Shown one piece after another: positions 25,201 through 40,200 of a DNA stretch of 42,865 nt. Each line of letters opens with the position of its first letter. Position 1 is the first letter of the stretch. The notes beneath the pieces were generated by a model. That model searched no databases, had not been told where the DNA came from, and saw nothing but the letters and a program-made list of their open reading frames with translations. Origin of the DNA: Acidobacteriota bacterium (GTDB lineage: Bacteria; Acidobacteriota; Terriglobia; Acidiferrales; UBA7541). The translations under genes and the position numbers were made by a program. The stretch spans positions 1 to 42,865 of the forward strand of contig PLUM01000075.1 in NCBI GenBank assembly GCA_003165465.1. The letters are read 5' to 3'.

Positions 25201-28200
25201 CACAGCTTCCATCACTCTTACAGGAACCATCGCGGCGGGATCGGTGTATCCGCCCAGCGGCGAAACAGTTTCCATCACCATCAACGGCACGCCGGTAGCG
25301 GTGACGATCGGCGCCAATGGAGCTTTCTCGACATCGTTCAGCACGACGGGCATACCGCCTTCAAACACTCCCTATCCAATTACGTACAGCTATGCTGGAG
25401 ACGGCAATTTCACGAGCGCCAGCGACATCAGCACCGCATTGGGGGTATTGGTTCCCGGTAACTTCGCTGGAACTGGCAACATGAACGCCAGCCGCTGGCA
25501 GCATGCTGCGACACTTCTGAATGACGGAACGGTCTTGATTACGGGAGGCTATGATGGCCTTTCCTCCTTGGCCAGCGCGGAAATTTACAACCCCCTGACC
25601 GAAAAGTTCACCTCTACCATCGGCTCCATGCATGATGCGCGGCACGGGCACACGGCGACTCTTCTGAACGACGGGAAAGTTTTGATCACGGGAGGATATA
25701 ACACCGCGACGAGCGGAGAATTAGCCAGTGCGGAGGTATACGATCCTGTCTCCGGGATTTTTACTTTCGTTATTAACCCAATGAGCATCGCTCGCTATGA
25801 GCACACGGCGACACTGCTGCCGGACGGGAAGGTCTTGATCGCGGGAGGATTCAACAACACCGACAGCTACTTATTGACTGCGGAGGTGTACGATCCCAGC
25901 GTTGGGTCCTTCTCTTCCGTCGGCTCTATGAGCCAAGCCCGCTACTTCCACACCGGAACGCTGCTGAAGAACGGGAAAGTTTTGATTGCGGGTGGCTACA
26001 ACGGCGGCTCCTCATCCTTAACTAGCGCGGAAGTGTACGACCCGACCACCACCGCTTTCACCTCCACCGCAACAGGCAATCTCAATGGTCCGCGTGCCAT
26101 GCATACGGCAACGTTGCTTAACAACGGGCAGGTCCTGGTCACCGGAGGATTCTCCAACTTTAACGCTGGGGATGTAAGTAGTGCGGAGGTGTACGATCCC
26201 AACACGTCGGCCTTCACTTACACCTCTCACAGTCTGCTCACCGCTCGCGGCTTGCATACGGCAACACTGCTGAACAACGGCACCGTGTTGCTTGCGGGTG
26301 GCTTTAACTCCACCAGCGATCCGGCCGCTTCGGAGCTATACGATTCCGGGACCGAAACTTTTGTCGGCACCGGCTCCCTTAACACTGGTCGCGACGGGCA
26401 CACTGCCACGCTGTTGAACGACGGAACCGTGTTGATCGCCGGCGGCGAGGACTATAACCGAAGAGTTGTCACCCCATCGGGTCCTACTCTCGCGAGCGCT
26501 GAGCTGTACTCTTCGGCCACACTTACGCTCAGCAATTTGGCGCAACCCTATGATGGCACACCGAAATCGGCCGCCGTGTCCACAACGCCGTCAGGTTTGG
26601 CGGTAGTGTCCGTGACCTACAACGGCTCGGCTACCCTGCCAATCAATGCAGGGAGTTATGCCGTCGTCGCATCTCTCTCCAACGCGATTTACTCGGCGAG
26701 TAATGCAACGGGCACGCTGGTGATCAGTCCAATTGCGCCGACGCTGTTTTCGATTGGCGGTAGTGTGTCTGGTTTGACCGGCGGCGCGTCGGTAACTTTG
26801 CTCGATAACCTAGGGGATCCACTGGCGGTCAGTGCCAACGGCGGATTTACGTTCGCGACGGCGTTGCTCGAAGGAGCTTCCTACGCTGTAACCGTGGGCG
26901 CGCAACCCACGGGCGAGACCTGCTCGGTCACCGCCGGATCGGGCACGGTGGCTTCGATCGACGTGACCAGTGTCGCCGTCTTCTGCACTCCCACGACGGC
27001 CACCCACTTTGTGGTTGCAGCTCTCGGCACGGCCACGGCCGGAACTCCGTTGAGTTTCACGGTCATCGCCGAGGATGCCTTCAACAACACGGTGACGGGC
27101 TACGCCGGCACGGTGAAATTCACTTCGACGGATGCCAGCGCGACATTGCCGTCGAATTACACGTTCCTGGCTGGGGATAACGGCGTGCACACGTTCTCGG
27201 CCACCTTGATTACTGCGGGCGGCCAGACCATCACCGCCACGGACACCGGAATCGGCACGATCACTGGAACCTCGAATTCCATCACCGTGACAGCCATGTT
27301 GCAGTCGGTGACGATCGCGGGGGCGCAGAGCTCGAATTCGATTGCAGCGGGACTGACGGACGTGTTCACGGCCACCGGACACTACAGCGATTTGACGACC
27401 AAGACGCTGACGGCAGGAGTGGCGTGGAATTCGACGAACGCGGGGGCGGCAACGATCACGGGATCGGGCTTAGGCTTAGGAACCGCGCTCGGAGTCGCAC
27501 CGGGAACGACAATGATCACGGCGGCTTCGGGAGGATTTACCAGTCCGGGAGTGACGCTCACGGTGACGGCGCCGACACTGGCATCGATCGCGGTGACGCC
27601 GGCGAGTCCATCGATTATCCAGGGAGCGACGCAGCAGTTTGTGGCGACCGGGACCTATAGTGACGTCTCGACGCAGATCATTACGAACAGCGTGACGTGG
27701 GGATCGTTGCCGGCTTCGGTGGCGACGATCAGCGCCAGCGGCCTGGCGACAGGCGTTGGAGTGGGTACGAGCACCATCACGGCCAGCTTGAGTGGAGTGC
27801 CTTCGCCTGCGGCCATGCTGACGGTAACGTCCGTGCCCGTAACGGTCTCGCCCACGACGATCACCACTTTCTCGACGGATGTGGGCACCACCAGCACCTA
27901 TCAGACGATTACGATCACGAACAACAGCACGACTGCGGCGCTTGTCATCAGCGCCTTGCAGTTCAGCGGCGACTTCATCCAGTCGGCGACGAGTTGCGGG
28001 ACCACGCTTCCGTACACGCTACTTGCAACTAAGTCCTGCTTCGTCTCCGTGCAGTTTGATCCGATCCTGGGCGGAACTCGCACCGGTCAACTGCAGATCG
28101 TCGATGATGCTCTGACCAGCCCGCAGGTGGTCAATCTTTCCGGCACCGCCACCAATCCGCTGACCATTTCACCGGCGTTTCTGTCGTACACCTCACAGTT

Positions 28201-31200
28201 GGTCGGTACGCCCAGCGACTCGCAGACCGTCACGCTGACCAATCACGAGATTCAACAATCGGAGACGTTCACGCTCACCCCCGCCGGCGACTATAACGCC
28301 ACCAGCAACTGCCCGACGGGTGTGATTGCCAAGAATTCTTACTGCCTGATTTATGTCGTCTTCACCCCCAGTTCGGCCAGTCCCACCACGCGTACGGGTT
28401 CGCTGACGATTGCGAACTCGGCGCCCGGCGGCACATCGCTTGTGGTATCGCTGACCGGATCGGCGACCACCACCAAACCTCCCGCGGCCGTGGCCGTGGT
28501 TTCGCCCGGGGCGGGTGCGGCCGGCACAACCGTGAACGTGAAAATTACCGGCAATGGCTCGACGCACTTCAGTTCGTCTTCGTCTTCGCCTTCGCTCATC
28601 ACCTTCACCGATACCAACGACAGCACCATTGCTTCCGACATAACCGTGGGTCCGTTCACGTATGTCTCGGCCAACGAGATTGACACCTCGCTGACGCTCG
28701 TCGGGCCCCCCAGCGCTGTGTACGGAGCGCGCAATATCACAGTCACAACAGGAAGCGAAATCGCGACGCTGAATTCGGCCTTCATCATTGCCGATCCTAC
28801 CAACGCGCACAGCATTGTCTCCGCCACTCCGCCCTTTGGCACTCAAGGCCAGTCGCTGAGTGTGAGCCTTACCGCCGTGGGGACGAACTTCGTCCAGGGC
28901 GTCACGTTTGCCAACTTTGGCGATGGAATTACAGTCGCCTCCCCCCTGACGATCATCGACGGCACCCATGCGGTGGCGGACATCAAGATCAGCAACACCA
29001 CGCCCGTCGGCTATCGCACCATCACGCTGGTGACGGGAGGAGAGTTCGCCACATCGATCCTCGTGTCCGGCAACCCAATTTTCCAGATCGGCCCCAACAA
29101 CGCCATGCTGCTCGGCTTCACCCCGAATACGTCGGGGCAGACTAGCAGCTTTCCGGTCACGATGACGGCTTCCGGCACGCACTTCCTGCAGGATGCCACC
29201 CAGGTTTCGTTTACCGGCGGAATAGTTGTCGGTGCGGTCACCGTAACGAACCCGACGACCGCGACGGTCGAATTGGCCGTGCCAAGCAATGCGACGGTCG
29301 GCTTGCAAAACGCCACGGTCTCGACCGGCGGCGAAATTGCGACCATGGCGAACGCTTTCACGGTGACCAGCACATCGCCGTACCTTTCCTCGGTGACGCC
29401 CGGTTCCGGCCTGCAGGGCCAGACGCTGGACGTCGAGATCAAGGGCGTGAACACGAACTTTAGTACCACCGCCGGTGCTTCCATGATGTCGGACTTTACC
29501 GGAGAAATCACGGTGAATTCGACCATCGCGAACTCTCCCACCGATGTGATCGCCAACATCTCGATCCACCAGAACGCCAATGTCGGCCCCATTACGGCGC
29601 GCCTCACCAGCACCGATTCGTCGAGCAACTCGACCATTTTCCCGTTCACCTTTACGGTCGCGGCTTCGGGCGCTGAAATTGTGAGCGTTACGCCCAGCAG
29701 CGCGCCTCAGGGCGGTCAAGTGAGTCTGTCCGTGGTCGGCTTGAACACGCATTGGGACCAGAGCACCACCACGGCCGCTTTCACCCCGTATCCCGTTGGA
29801 AGCATCGCCGTTAATGAGATCACGATTACCGACGCGACACATGCGATTCTCGCCATCAGCGTTTCGACGGACCATCCTGCCGGCGCGCACGCGTTCTATA
29901 TGGCCACCGGCGGCGAGGTTGTCTATTCATCGATTTCGGTCTATGCCAACACGCCATCGATGACGATGAGTCCGGCCAACGGCCTGCTTCCTGCGAGTTC
30001 CACGCCCAACTCCTTCAGCGTCAGCTTCACCGGCCAATTCACCAACTTTGACCCCGCGACCACTGTGCAAGTAGTCAGCGGCGAGGGCGTAACTCTGACG
30101 AACTTCACGGTCACCGGCAAGACCAGCGCCACGGCCACAGTGAATATTGATCCCACGGCGGCCGCCACCACTCGGTTGGTGACCTTTACAACGCCCGTTG
30201 CAATAGGCTCAGAGATCGTCACAACCAACTTCAACGTCACCAGCACGCCGGTTGGCCTGATCAGCATCTCTCCATATCACGCTCCGCAAAACACGACGTT
30301 GGACGTCGAGATTGTCGGGTTGAACACGCACTTTGTGCAGGGAACGACCCAGGTTCTCTTTGGGCCGCAGATTACCGTGAACGGCACTCCTACCGTGAAC
30401 GCACCCACGGACCTGTCCGTCAACATCACGACCAGCTATCTGGCCGGTGCTACCCCGCCAGGATGGCAATCCGTTTACGTCAATACCGGTACGGAGCAGG
30501 TCATCGGCGGCTTCTCCGTGGATGCTCCTGCCAGCCCGACGCTGGTGAGCGTTGTTCCGTCGAGCACACCACAGGGCTCGACCGTGGACGTTACCATCAC
30601 CGGTTCCTTGACGAACTGGGTCTCAGGCTGGCCAGCGCCAGGCACGACGGAAGCTATTCTCGGCGCCGGTGTGACCGTGGCCAATCTGGCCATCCTCAGC
30701 CCAACCACGGCCACGGCGACTCTCTCCGTATCCCCCACGGCGCCTGTGGGCGGCAACAGCGTCATCATGATCACCGGTTCCGAGATCGTCAGCGGTACCG
30801 GCTTCAGCGTTACACCGAGCGCGGCGGAGATCGTCAAGGTTTCGCCCGTGTGCGTCACCACCACGGATGTATTCACCAACGGATATTGCAGCAAATCGGG
30901 ATCTGGAGTGCCGTGGGTGGTTTCGCAGCTACAGACAGCGAACCTGAATATCCTCGGAGTGGGCACCCACTGGCTGCAAGGCGAAACCACGTTCAGCTTC
31001 GGTTCGGGCGTGGTGGTGGATGCGATCACGGTCAATAGCCCGACCACGGCCCAGCTGCAGATCACCGTGCTCTCCAGCGCCCCGGTTGGCTACGCCGCGC
31101 TCACTTCGGACACCGACGGTGAAGTCGCGAGCATGCAACAAGCCATCGACATCGAATCGGGGTTCCCCAAACTTTTGGCCATCACTCCCGTTACAGGCAT

Positions 31201-34200
31201 ACAAGGCGCGACCTTGACGTTGCAGGTTTTGGGCCGCTTTACGAATTGGCTGCAAGGGGTTACCACGCTGGCCTTCAATCAGGACATCACGGTGAATTCC
31301 GTCCAAGTGATCGATTCGAATAACCTGACCGCGAGCATCACCGTAAGCCCCTGGGCCTATGTTGATTACGGCGCCCCCTGCGGCCACGTGCTGACCGTTA
31401 CCACGGGCACCCAGCAGGTAACGACCGCCACCATCCTGGATAACTTCTGCGTTGCGCAAGGCGCGGCACAGATCAATTCCATGTTGTCTTCGGGTATCGT
31501 CCCGTCTTCGGGTAACCAAGGATCAACCGAGACGGTGACCATTATAGGCGGGGCTACCCACTTCCTGCCGGGCGTAACCACGGTCAGCTTCGGAGACCCC
31601 AACCTCCAAGTTGGGCAAATCACCGTGAACAGTTACACAAGTCTCACGGTCCCGATCGCGATATCGACCTCGGCAACTCCGGGCTACAAGACCGTCACGG
31701 TTACAACCTACGGCGAGGTGGCCACGCAGCAATACTCGTTCACGGTGATTCCGAACCAACCCACGCTGAATGAAGCCATACCGAACCAGGCCGAGCAGGG
31801 CGTTCAGAACCTGGATGTTCACCTCGTCGGCCAGTACTCGAATTGGAGCACACTGAGCACGGCAACTTTCGGCCCAGGAATTACGGTTAATGGTAGTGTG
31901 ACGTGGTTGGATGCCACCGATCTGAAGGCCAACATCAGCATCGACCCGCTGTCTTACACGGGCATCCGCACAGTGACGGTGACGACGCCTGGGGTTCCCT
32001 GCTCGATTTTGGCCGCCACCAACCCGTGCCCGCCTGGTGCGACAACCGGCAGCGAGATAGTCTCTCTCAACGCGTTCACCATCATTCCCGGTCCGGCCAT
32101 TATCTCCAATGTTTCGCCGGCGACCGGCAGCGAGGGCCAGCAGGGGTGGATCATCACAATCGCCGGCTCGGCTACGCACTGGGCGCAGAACTTCACCCAT
32201 TTCTATATCGACGGCGGAGGTTCCGATCTCACGATCAATTCCGTGGTCATCAACAGTGCCACCAGCGCCACGATTGATTTGAGCATCTCTGCCACCGCCA
32301 ACCCGGGGGCGCGCTCGATCTATATGGTTACGAATGGCGAGTCTCTGACGGATAGCGGCGCCTTCGTGGTGACCGGCGGCGTTCCGGTGGTCACCTATCT
32401 GAGTCCCAATAGCGGCCTGATTGGAACCAACCAGGAGCAAGTGGTCATCAACGGCCTCTATACCCAGTGGACATCAGCTACCACGGTGAACTTCGGCCCC
32501 GGCGTCTTGGTTACGACGTACCAGGTCGATGACTTCACCCACATCACGGCCTTGATCAATATCGATCCCGCGGCCCAGATCGGTTACCGCACCGTGATCG
32601 TGCAAACTGGACCGCAGGCTCTTACAGGCAACTTCCTGGTGCAGGCGCCTCCGCCTCCGCCGACGCCCTTCATCTGGTACGAAGCGCCGTCGTCGGGATT
32701 GCCCGGACAGACGTTCACCATCACGTTCCTCGGCTCCAATACGCATTGGGATCCGAATCCGCTCACGGGCACGCAGTTGACGGGCCTGGACAGCAGCATC
32801 CATGTGAATACGTTCCAGGTCACCAGCCCAACCACGGCTCTGGCCAACATCACCATCAGCCTATCGGCCACGGCCTCGACCAGCGACATTACCCTCACCA
32901 CTGGTACGGAAGTGGAGAACGCGCAATTCAGCGTGGTTCTGGAACAGCCGACTCTGAGTATCGTCGATCCGGGCTCGGGGATGCAGGGCGCACAAAACCT
33001 GAAGGTTAACATCCTCGGTCAGTTCACGAACTTTGATTCCACGACGACGTTCAATTTCGGTTCCGGCATCACGGTCAACGGGCCACCTGTAATTCTTCCC
33101 GGAGGCGTCGTCGCAACGCAGATCATCAACGTCGATCAACTGGCCACGCTCGGCGGGCGCAGCGTTATCGCGACCACGCAGGGGGTCCCGGTCAGCGGCG
33201 CAGGCTTTACAGTCACTCCCAGCCTGGCTCTGATCCATGCCATCAACCCCAACTCGGCCTTGCAGGGCAAACCCGCCGTCGTGGACGTCACCGGCCAGAA
33301 TACGCATTGGGACGGCACAACGACGTTCAATTTCGGTGCGGGTATCGGGGTAACCAGCACGGTGGTGAACAGCAATACCGACGCCACTCTCACGCTCACT
33401 GTGCCAGCGCTGGCCCAGATCGGCCCGACCTACGCGAGCGCCCAGACCGGTGGCGAAATTGCTGTCATCAACAACGGCTTTGTCGTTCAGGCCGGCACGC
33501 CGCTGCTGCTGTCTTCCGGACCAGGTTCGCTGCCGCAGCAAAGCACCGCCACGTTCACGATCCTGAGCCAGGCAACACTGTGGACCGTGAATACGCCCAC
33601 GGTTTCTTTTGGCCCGGGCATCGTGGTGGACAACGCCCACATCAACGTTACTGGTGACACGTCACTGACAGTGAACGGGTATGTGCTGCCCACGACCTAT
33701 GTTGGCTCTTACAACCTTTCGGTCAGCACAGCCTCACAGCTATTGGGCCTGCCGAATGCCATCTACGTCAGTCCCGGACCGGCGGTGATTAACAGTGTTG
33801 AGTATTCGACCAGCGGAGGTGTGTCTTCGTCCGGCGGACAGGGCGCACGCCTGCCCGCGGTGCAAATCAACGGCATCAACACGAATTGGGCTCAGGGAGT
33901 CACACAACTCACGTTCCCATACGTTTTGATCAATAGCTTTACCGTGAAGTCCGCCACTTTGATCACCGCGGACATCACCGTCTCCGACTACGCGCCTGCA
34001 GGACAGGTGTCGGTCACGACGGCAACTCTCGGTGAGATCGCCACCGGAAGCAATGTCTTCACAATCCTCCAGACACAACCGGAGTTGCTCGCCGTTGTCT
34101 CATCCAGCGGGATTCAGGGCGTAACCAAAACCGTCACCCTCACCGGGGCGTTCACTCATTTCGCCACAGGCGTCAGTTCGGCGAGTTTCGGCCCGGGCAT

Positions 34201-37200
34201 TGTCGTAAACTCGGTGGCTACATCGAGTTTGACCTCTTTGACCTCGCTGCAGATAAACATTACTGTGCAACCGACGGCAACGCTTGGCTTCCGCAACGTC
34301 TCCGTCACCACGGGGAGCGAAGTCGTCTCCCTCGCGAACGCCTTTGACGTCACGGTTGGTCCGGCGGCCATTTCCAACTTGAATCCAGCGACCAGCGCCC
34401 AGTACACCTCGCTTAGCGTGATTGTTACCGGCAGCCAGACCAACTTCGCCAGCGGCGTCACCACGGCCACATTCGGAGGAGGCATCTCCGTGACCGGAAT
34501 TACCGTGAACACCGCGAAACAGGCCACCGTCAACATCACCATTCCGTCCTCCACACCGGTGGGTGCGTACGACGTGTCCTTGACCACGGGTGGGGAAGTA
34601 GCCACGATCCTCGGCGGCTTCACCGTGACGCCTGGCACTCCGCAACTGTCCGCGGTAACTCCGCCGACCGGAACGCAGGGCTCGACGAATCTCAGCGTCA
34701 GTCTCACAGGCCTGTTCACGCACTTCGATGGAACCAGTACCGCGAGCTTCGGCCCAGGCATCACGGTCAACAACCCGATAACTGTGTCCAGTGCAACCGC
34801 CGCCGTTGCGAGCATTACCATCGACCCGGCCGCAACAATTGCCTCGCGCAACGTGACTGTGACGACCGGTACGGAAAACGCCACCATGACTGGCGGCTTC
34901 TCCGTGCTCGCCGGCATACCGCAACTGCTCTCCGCCACTCCCAGCTCGGCTCAGGCGGGAAGCACGGCCAACATTGTCATCGACGGGGAATTCACTAGCT
35001 TCCAGCAGGGCGTCTCGACCGTAAGCTTTGGTTCGGGGATCACCGTGAATACTCCTCCTGTTACGGTGAACAACGCTACGCAGTTGACCGCCAACATTAC
35101 GGTCGCGTCGAACGCCTTCGTGGGCAGCCGCGATATTACGGTGGCGACCAACGCCCAGTCTGTCACTCTAAGTGGCGGCTTCAGCGTAACGCCCGGTACG
35201 CCGGTCATTACCCAGATCAATCCCAACATCGGCACGCCGGGTGCCACCGTAACGGTCACCATCTACGGCCAATACACCAATTGGGTTAACGGGACGACCA
35301 CGGCCACCTTCGGTCCTGAAATCCAGGTTGGCGGCGCCCTACTGGGTGCGTCCGGCCCGGTGACCGTCAACAGCGCCACCAGCCTGACGGCTACCCTCAC
35401 GATCTCTGCCAGTGCTACGGTTGGCCCGCAGGATGTGGTCACGACCACCAGTGGTGAAGTGGAAACCGTTCCCGGCGGCTTTACCGTGCAGGCTGCGACG
35501 ATCCCTGCGCCCACACTGCTTTCCGTGAGCCCAGGACCCAACGTCGCCGAGATGCCGATCAACAGCAACATTATCGTGGTCTTTAGCCAGCCCATGGACC
35601 GGACCACGATCAACGCCAGCACGGTGTTGCTGTACTTGACCAGCAATCCTAATCAGGGCTACGTTCCGGTGTCGGGCGTCGTCACTCTGGACGCCACAGG
35701 CCGCGTGATGACCTTCACACCGAGCGCCCTGCTGGCCGTGAACTCGCAGTACTACCTGTACATGACGAACGGCATCAAGGACGCTACCGGCAACACGTTC
35801 AACAACTATGCCGTCTATCTCTACTCGGTCTTCACTGCGGACACCATGCCGCCCACGGTGGTCGCGGCAAATCCGCCAGCGAACGTTACCGGCGTTGGCA
35901 CCAATGTTCCCGTTGAGCTCGAATTCAGCGTCGATATGGATCAGTCGACGCAGGCTGGGTTGACCGTGAGCGCCGGCGGCATCAATGTGCCCGGATCCTT
36001 CACCTGGAGGGCTCCGGGCCCCAGCGGGTCGGGTACGATGTTGACCTTTACTCCCACATCACCCCTGCTGCCGGGCACTGTCTATACCGTGAGCTATGGC
36101 ACGCCTCTCGCAGATACGGCGGGCAACACGCTGACGCCCGGATCGTCGTTCACCTTCACCACGGGCAGCGGTGCGGACACGGCGTATAACTCCACGGGCC
36201 TCGATTTTGCGAATGGTCAGACCAATGTAGGCACCAACTTTGTGCCGAGGGTGACCTTCGCCAGGCCGATCAACCCGATCGACGTCAACACGGGCACGCT
36301 CATGCTCTACAACGCCGACAGCTACAAGTACGTCCTGGGCACGGTTAATGTCGCCGCCGATGGTCTGAGCGCCACATTTAAGCCGACATATCCGCTCTTG
36401 CCCAACACCTATTACTCCGTCCTTATGAGCGGGGGCCCCTACGACATGGACGGCAACTACCTGTACGGCTACTATGGGTATTTCACCACCGGCGTCGTCG
36501 CCGCGGTTGTGCCGCCTAATGTTGCCTCGGTCTTCCCGGCCACCGGCACCCCCGGAGTGCCGGTCAACGCGCACGTCGTGGTTCACTTCAATGAACCCAT
36601 CGATCCGCTCACCTATAACGCGATCCAAGTGACGCCCACCGGCGGTGGTGCGCCCATTGCCGGTACGAACTCTCTGGGCAGTGACCAGATGACGCTGACC
36701 TTCACGCCATCCGCGCCTCTCACCAGCAGCACCCCGTACACCGTGCAAGTCAGCGGTTACGCAGATCTGTCCGAAAACGTCGGCGCAACCTTCACCGGCA
36801 CGTTCACGACCTCGACCGCCAGTGACACCGGATTGTCGCTGGTAAGCAGCACTCCCGCTAACGGAGCAACGGGCGTCGCCACCAACACGACCATTACGCT
36901 TAACTTCAACGACCCGATCGATCCGGCCACGGTCAACTCCAGCACCCTGTCGGTCATGATCGGATGGAACAGCAATGCAACCCTTGCGGGAAGTTACCAG
37001 GTTACGGGCAACCAGGTAATCTTCACGCCGGACAGCCCGTTCCCGGTCAATATGACCATCTATGTCGGGAACTGCAATGGACCGTATGACTGGGCGGGAA
37101 ATCCTCTCTATGCCGGCTGCTATCCGGTCCAGTTCTTCTCTTTCACAACCGGCAGCACGGCCATAGCGCCCTCCGCGCCGCTCCAGGTGATGGCGTTCAC

Positions 37201-40200
37201 GCCGAGCTCGGGGGCAACGGGAGTCGGCCTGCGCGCGCCCGTGGTGGCCACATTCAACCATTCCATCAATCCATCCACGGTGAACGCCAGCGACTTCGCC
37301 ATGTTCGCCGGCGATTCGCAGAGCCCCATGTGCACGAGCTACAGCAGGTCTCAGGACAGTGCGACACTGATGTTCAACTGCTACCCGTTGCCGGCCAGCA
37401 CCACCATGACCGCGTATCTCGACACCGGCATTCAGGATTGGACCGGCAACACGTTGGCCACCAACTTCATCAGCCAGTTCGCCACCACCCAGTCCGATTC
37501 GAGCACCAATGGCACGGTGATCAGCACGCGGCCGGGCTACGCCGCCAGCGGCATTAACGCCAACCAACCCATCACTCTCTACAGCAATCTGCCCATCAAT
37601 TCTGCCACGGCCAGCGGCGGCATTCAGGTCGCGCAGAACAACGTGGCCGTTTCCGGCTCGGTGGCTGTGCTGGATAACGGATACACACTGGAATTCACGC
37701 CCAGCTCCCCATGGACGGCGGGCGCGCTCATCCAGTGGTGGACCACCAATAACCTGACTACCACCAACGGCACCTACATCAACGCAGCCTCCGGCTACTT
37801 CTTCGCGGCCGCCAGCACCGCCACCTCGGTGCCGGCGCTGCAGGTTGCGTCTCCCTCGATCTACAGCGCAATCGCGCTCAACTCGTTCTTCGACTTCCAG
37901 TTCAACACGCCGCTGAATCCGGCGACGGTCAACAGCACCAGCATCTATTTGTACGACGGCAGCACTACCCAGAATGTGGCCGGTACGTACTCGATGCCGC
38001 AGCCGAACGTGGTCCGCATCCAGCCTTCGGCAAATCTGGGCGTCAATCACTATCTCTACTTGTACTTCACCAGCAGCCTGCAGAGCGCGACCAGCGTGCC
38101 TGCTTCCGGCGGTTATCAAGGCTACTACTACACAGGCACTTCCACGGACGCCACAACGCCGACCGTCGTGAGCGCGGTTCCGTACAACGGCGCCCAAAAC
38201 GTGGGCGTCAATGTGGCTCCCGGCGTGGTCTTCAGCAAAACCATCGATGCGGTGAGTGTCAACAGCAGCACATTCCAGGTAACCAACGGCGGCACGCCCC
38301 TGGTAGGGAATTACTGGTTCAATTCCAACGACACCCGGGTGGAGTTTGTGCCCAACGCGCCGCTGCCGCCCAGCACGAACCTGGTGATGACCCTCAACGG
38401 TGTTCTCGACCAGGTTGGCAACCCCATTTTCTTCACCTCCAGCTTCACGACGGGACCGGGGCCGGACTTCACGCCGCCTACCGTGGTCTGGACCAGCGTG
38501 ACCAGCAACGAGAGCATCCCGACCAACTCTTCGATCCGGATTCAGTTCAGCGAATCGATGGATGTAACCACGTTTGGGCCGAGCAATTTCTACATCTCTG
38601 ACGCCCTGCTGGGCACCTATATCCCAACCACGCTCTCCTGGAGCGCGGACCAGTCGCTTGCCTATCTGGCGCCGACCTCTCCGCTGTCCGCGGGGCGCCA
38701 GTACTACTTCTATGCCAGCGGCGGCACAGACCTGGCGGGTAACCAGGTCAGTGGCGTCTCTTTCTACTTCTATGCCGAATTCGCCAGCTCCAGTTCCGCG
38801 CCCACGGTGATCAACTTCAATCCGTTGAGCGGGGCAACCGGCTTGGGCACCAACACGATCGTGGAAGCGCAGTTCTCCGCGGCCATTGATCCCAATACCG
38901 TCGGCGGAGTCACGCTTTCGGCGGGCGGCACCACCGTGCCGACCACGCCGTTGTTGAGCGCGGGCAATACCGTGCTGCAGCTTGTTCCGCAGTCGCCGCT
39001 AGCGCCGAAGATCACCTACACGATGACGATCGCAGGCGTCAAAGATCCGGCCGGCAATACGGTGGCCATCGTGTCCAACAGCTTTACGACCGGCGCGACC
39101 TACGATATCTATATGACCTATGCCACGGCGATCAATTACGATCCGCCGTACAACAGCACGGTCGGAACCAACGTGGTTCCCAAGTTTGTGTTCAACAAGC
39201 CGCTCAACCCGATCACCGTGTCGAACAACACATTCCGCATGTACCTCTACGACACCGGGCAGTTTATTCCGCTTACCGTTACCCCGTCGTCGAACGGGCT
39301 GGAAGTAACGATGCAGCCGCAAATTCCACTGCTGCCCAACACCCGCTACTACTTCCAGGCCTGCTGCGGCTTCCAGGACCAGGACGGGAACAACGGCAAT
39401 GGCGTCACCGTCTACTTCAATACGAGCGGCGGCGCGGTCATCACGGGTCCGACGGTCACCGTCAGCCCGTTTAACGGCGCCACGGGCATTCCTCTGAACG
39501 CCGTGGTCATCGCTTCCGTCAGCGCGCCCATCGATCCCATCAGTTGGACGCAGAGTTCGATTCAACTGCTGAATGGGAGTATCCCGTTGGCGGGAACCGT
39601 GAGCATGCCCAACACCCAAACGCTCGTCTTTACGCCAAGCAGTTTCTTGTCGGCGGGCGCCACCTACACGGTGAATGTCTCGGGCTTCACGGACACCAAC
39701 GGCAACGCCGTGGCTACCTCTCCAAGCACATTCACGGTCGGCAGCGTGGCAGCCGTCGGTGGGTTGACCTTCACCAGTTCCAATATCACATGGGGCGCCA
39801 CGGGTGTGTCCGCCACGCAGCAGATCATCCTCACATTCAGCCAGATTCTGCTTCCATCGACGGTGAATAGCAGCACGCTGAAGGTCATGGACGGCTGGAA
39901 CGGCTACAATGGCCTGGCCGGAACCTATGCAGTCAGCGGCAACCAGGTCACATTTACTCCGACTAGTCCATATCCGGCCGGCGCGAATATCACTGTCGGC
40001 GAATGCGGCGGGCCTACCGACATCCTCGGCGAAGTGTTCCAGAACGGCAACTGCTATCCGCAGCAGTTGGTGAACTTCACCGTGACCACCGGTTCGCCGG
40101 ATACCACGCCCTTGACGGTGCTTTCGGTCAATCCAGCCAACGGCGCAACCTATGTGGCTCTCGATCTGCCCATTTCCGTGACGTTCAACAAGTCGATCAA

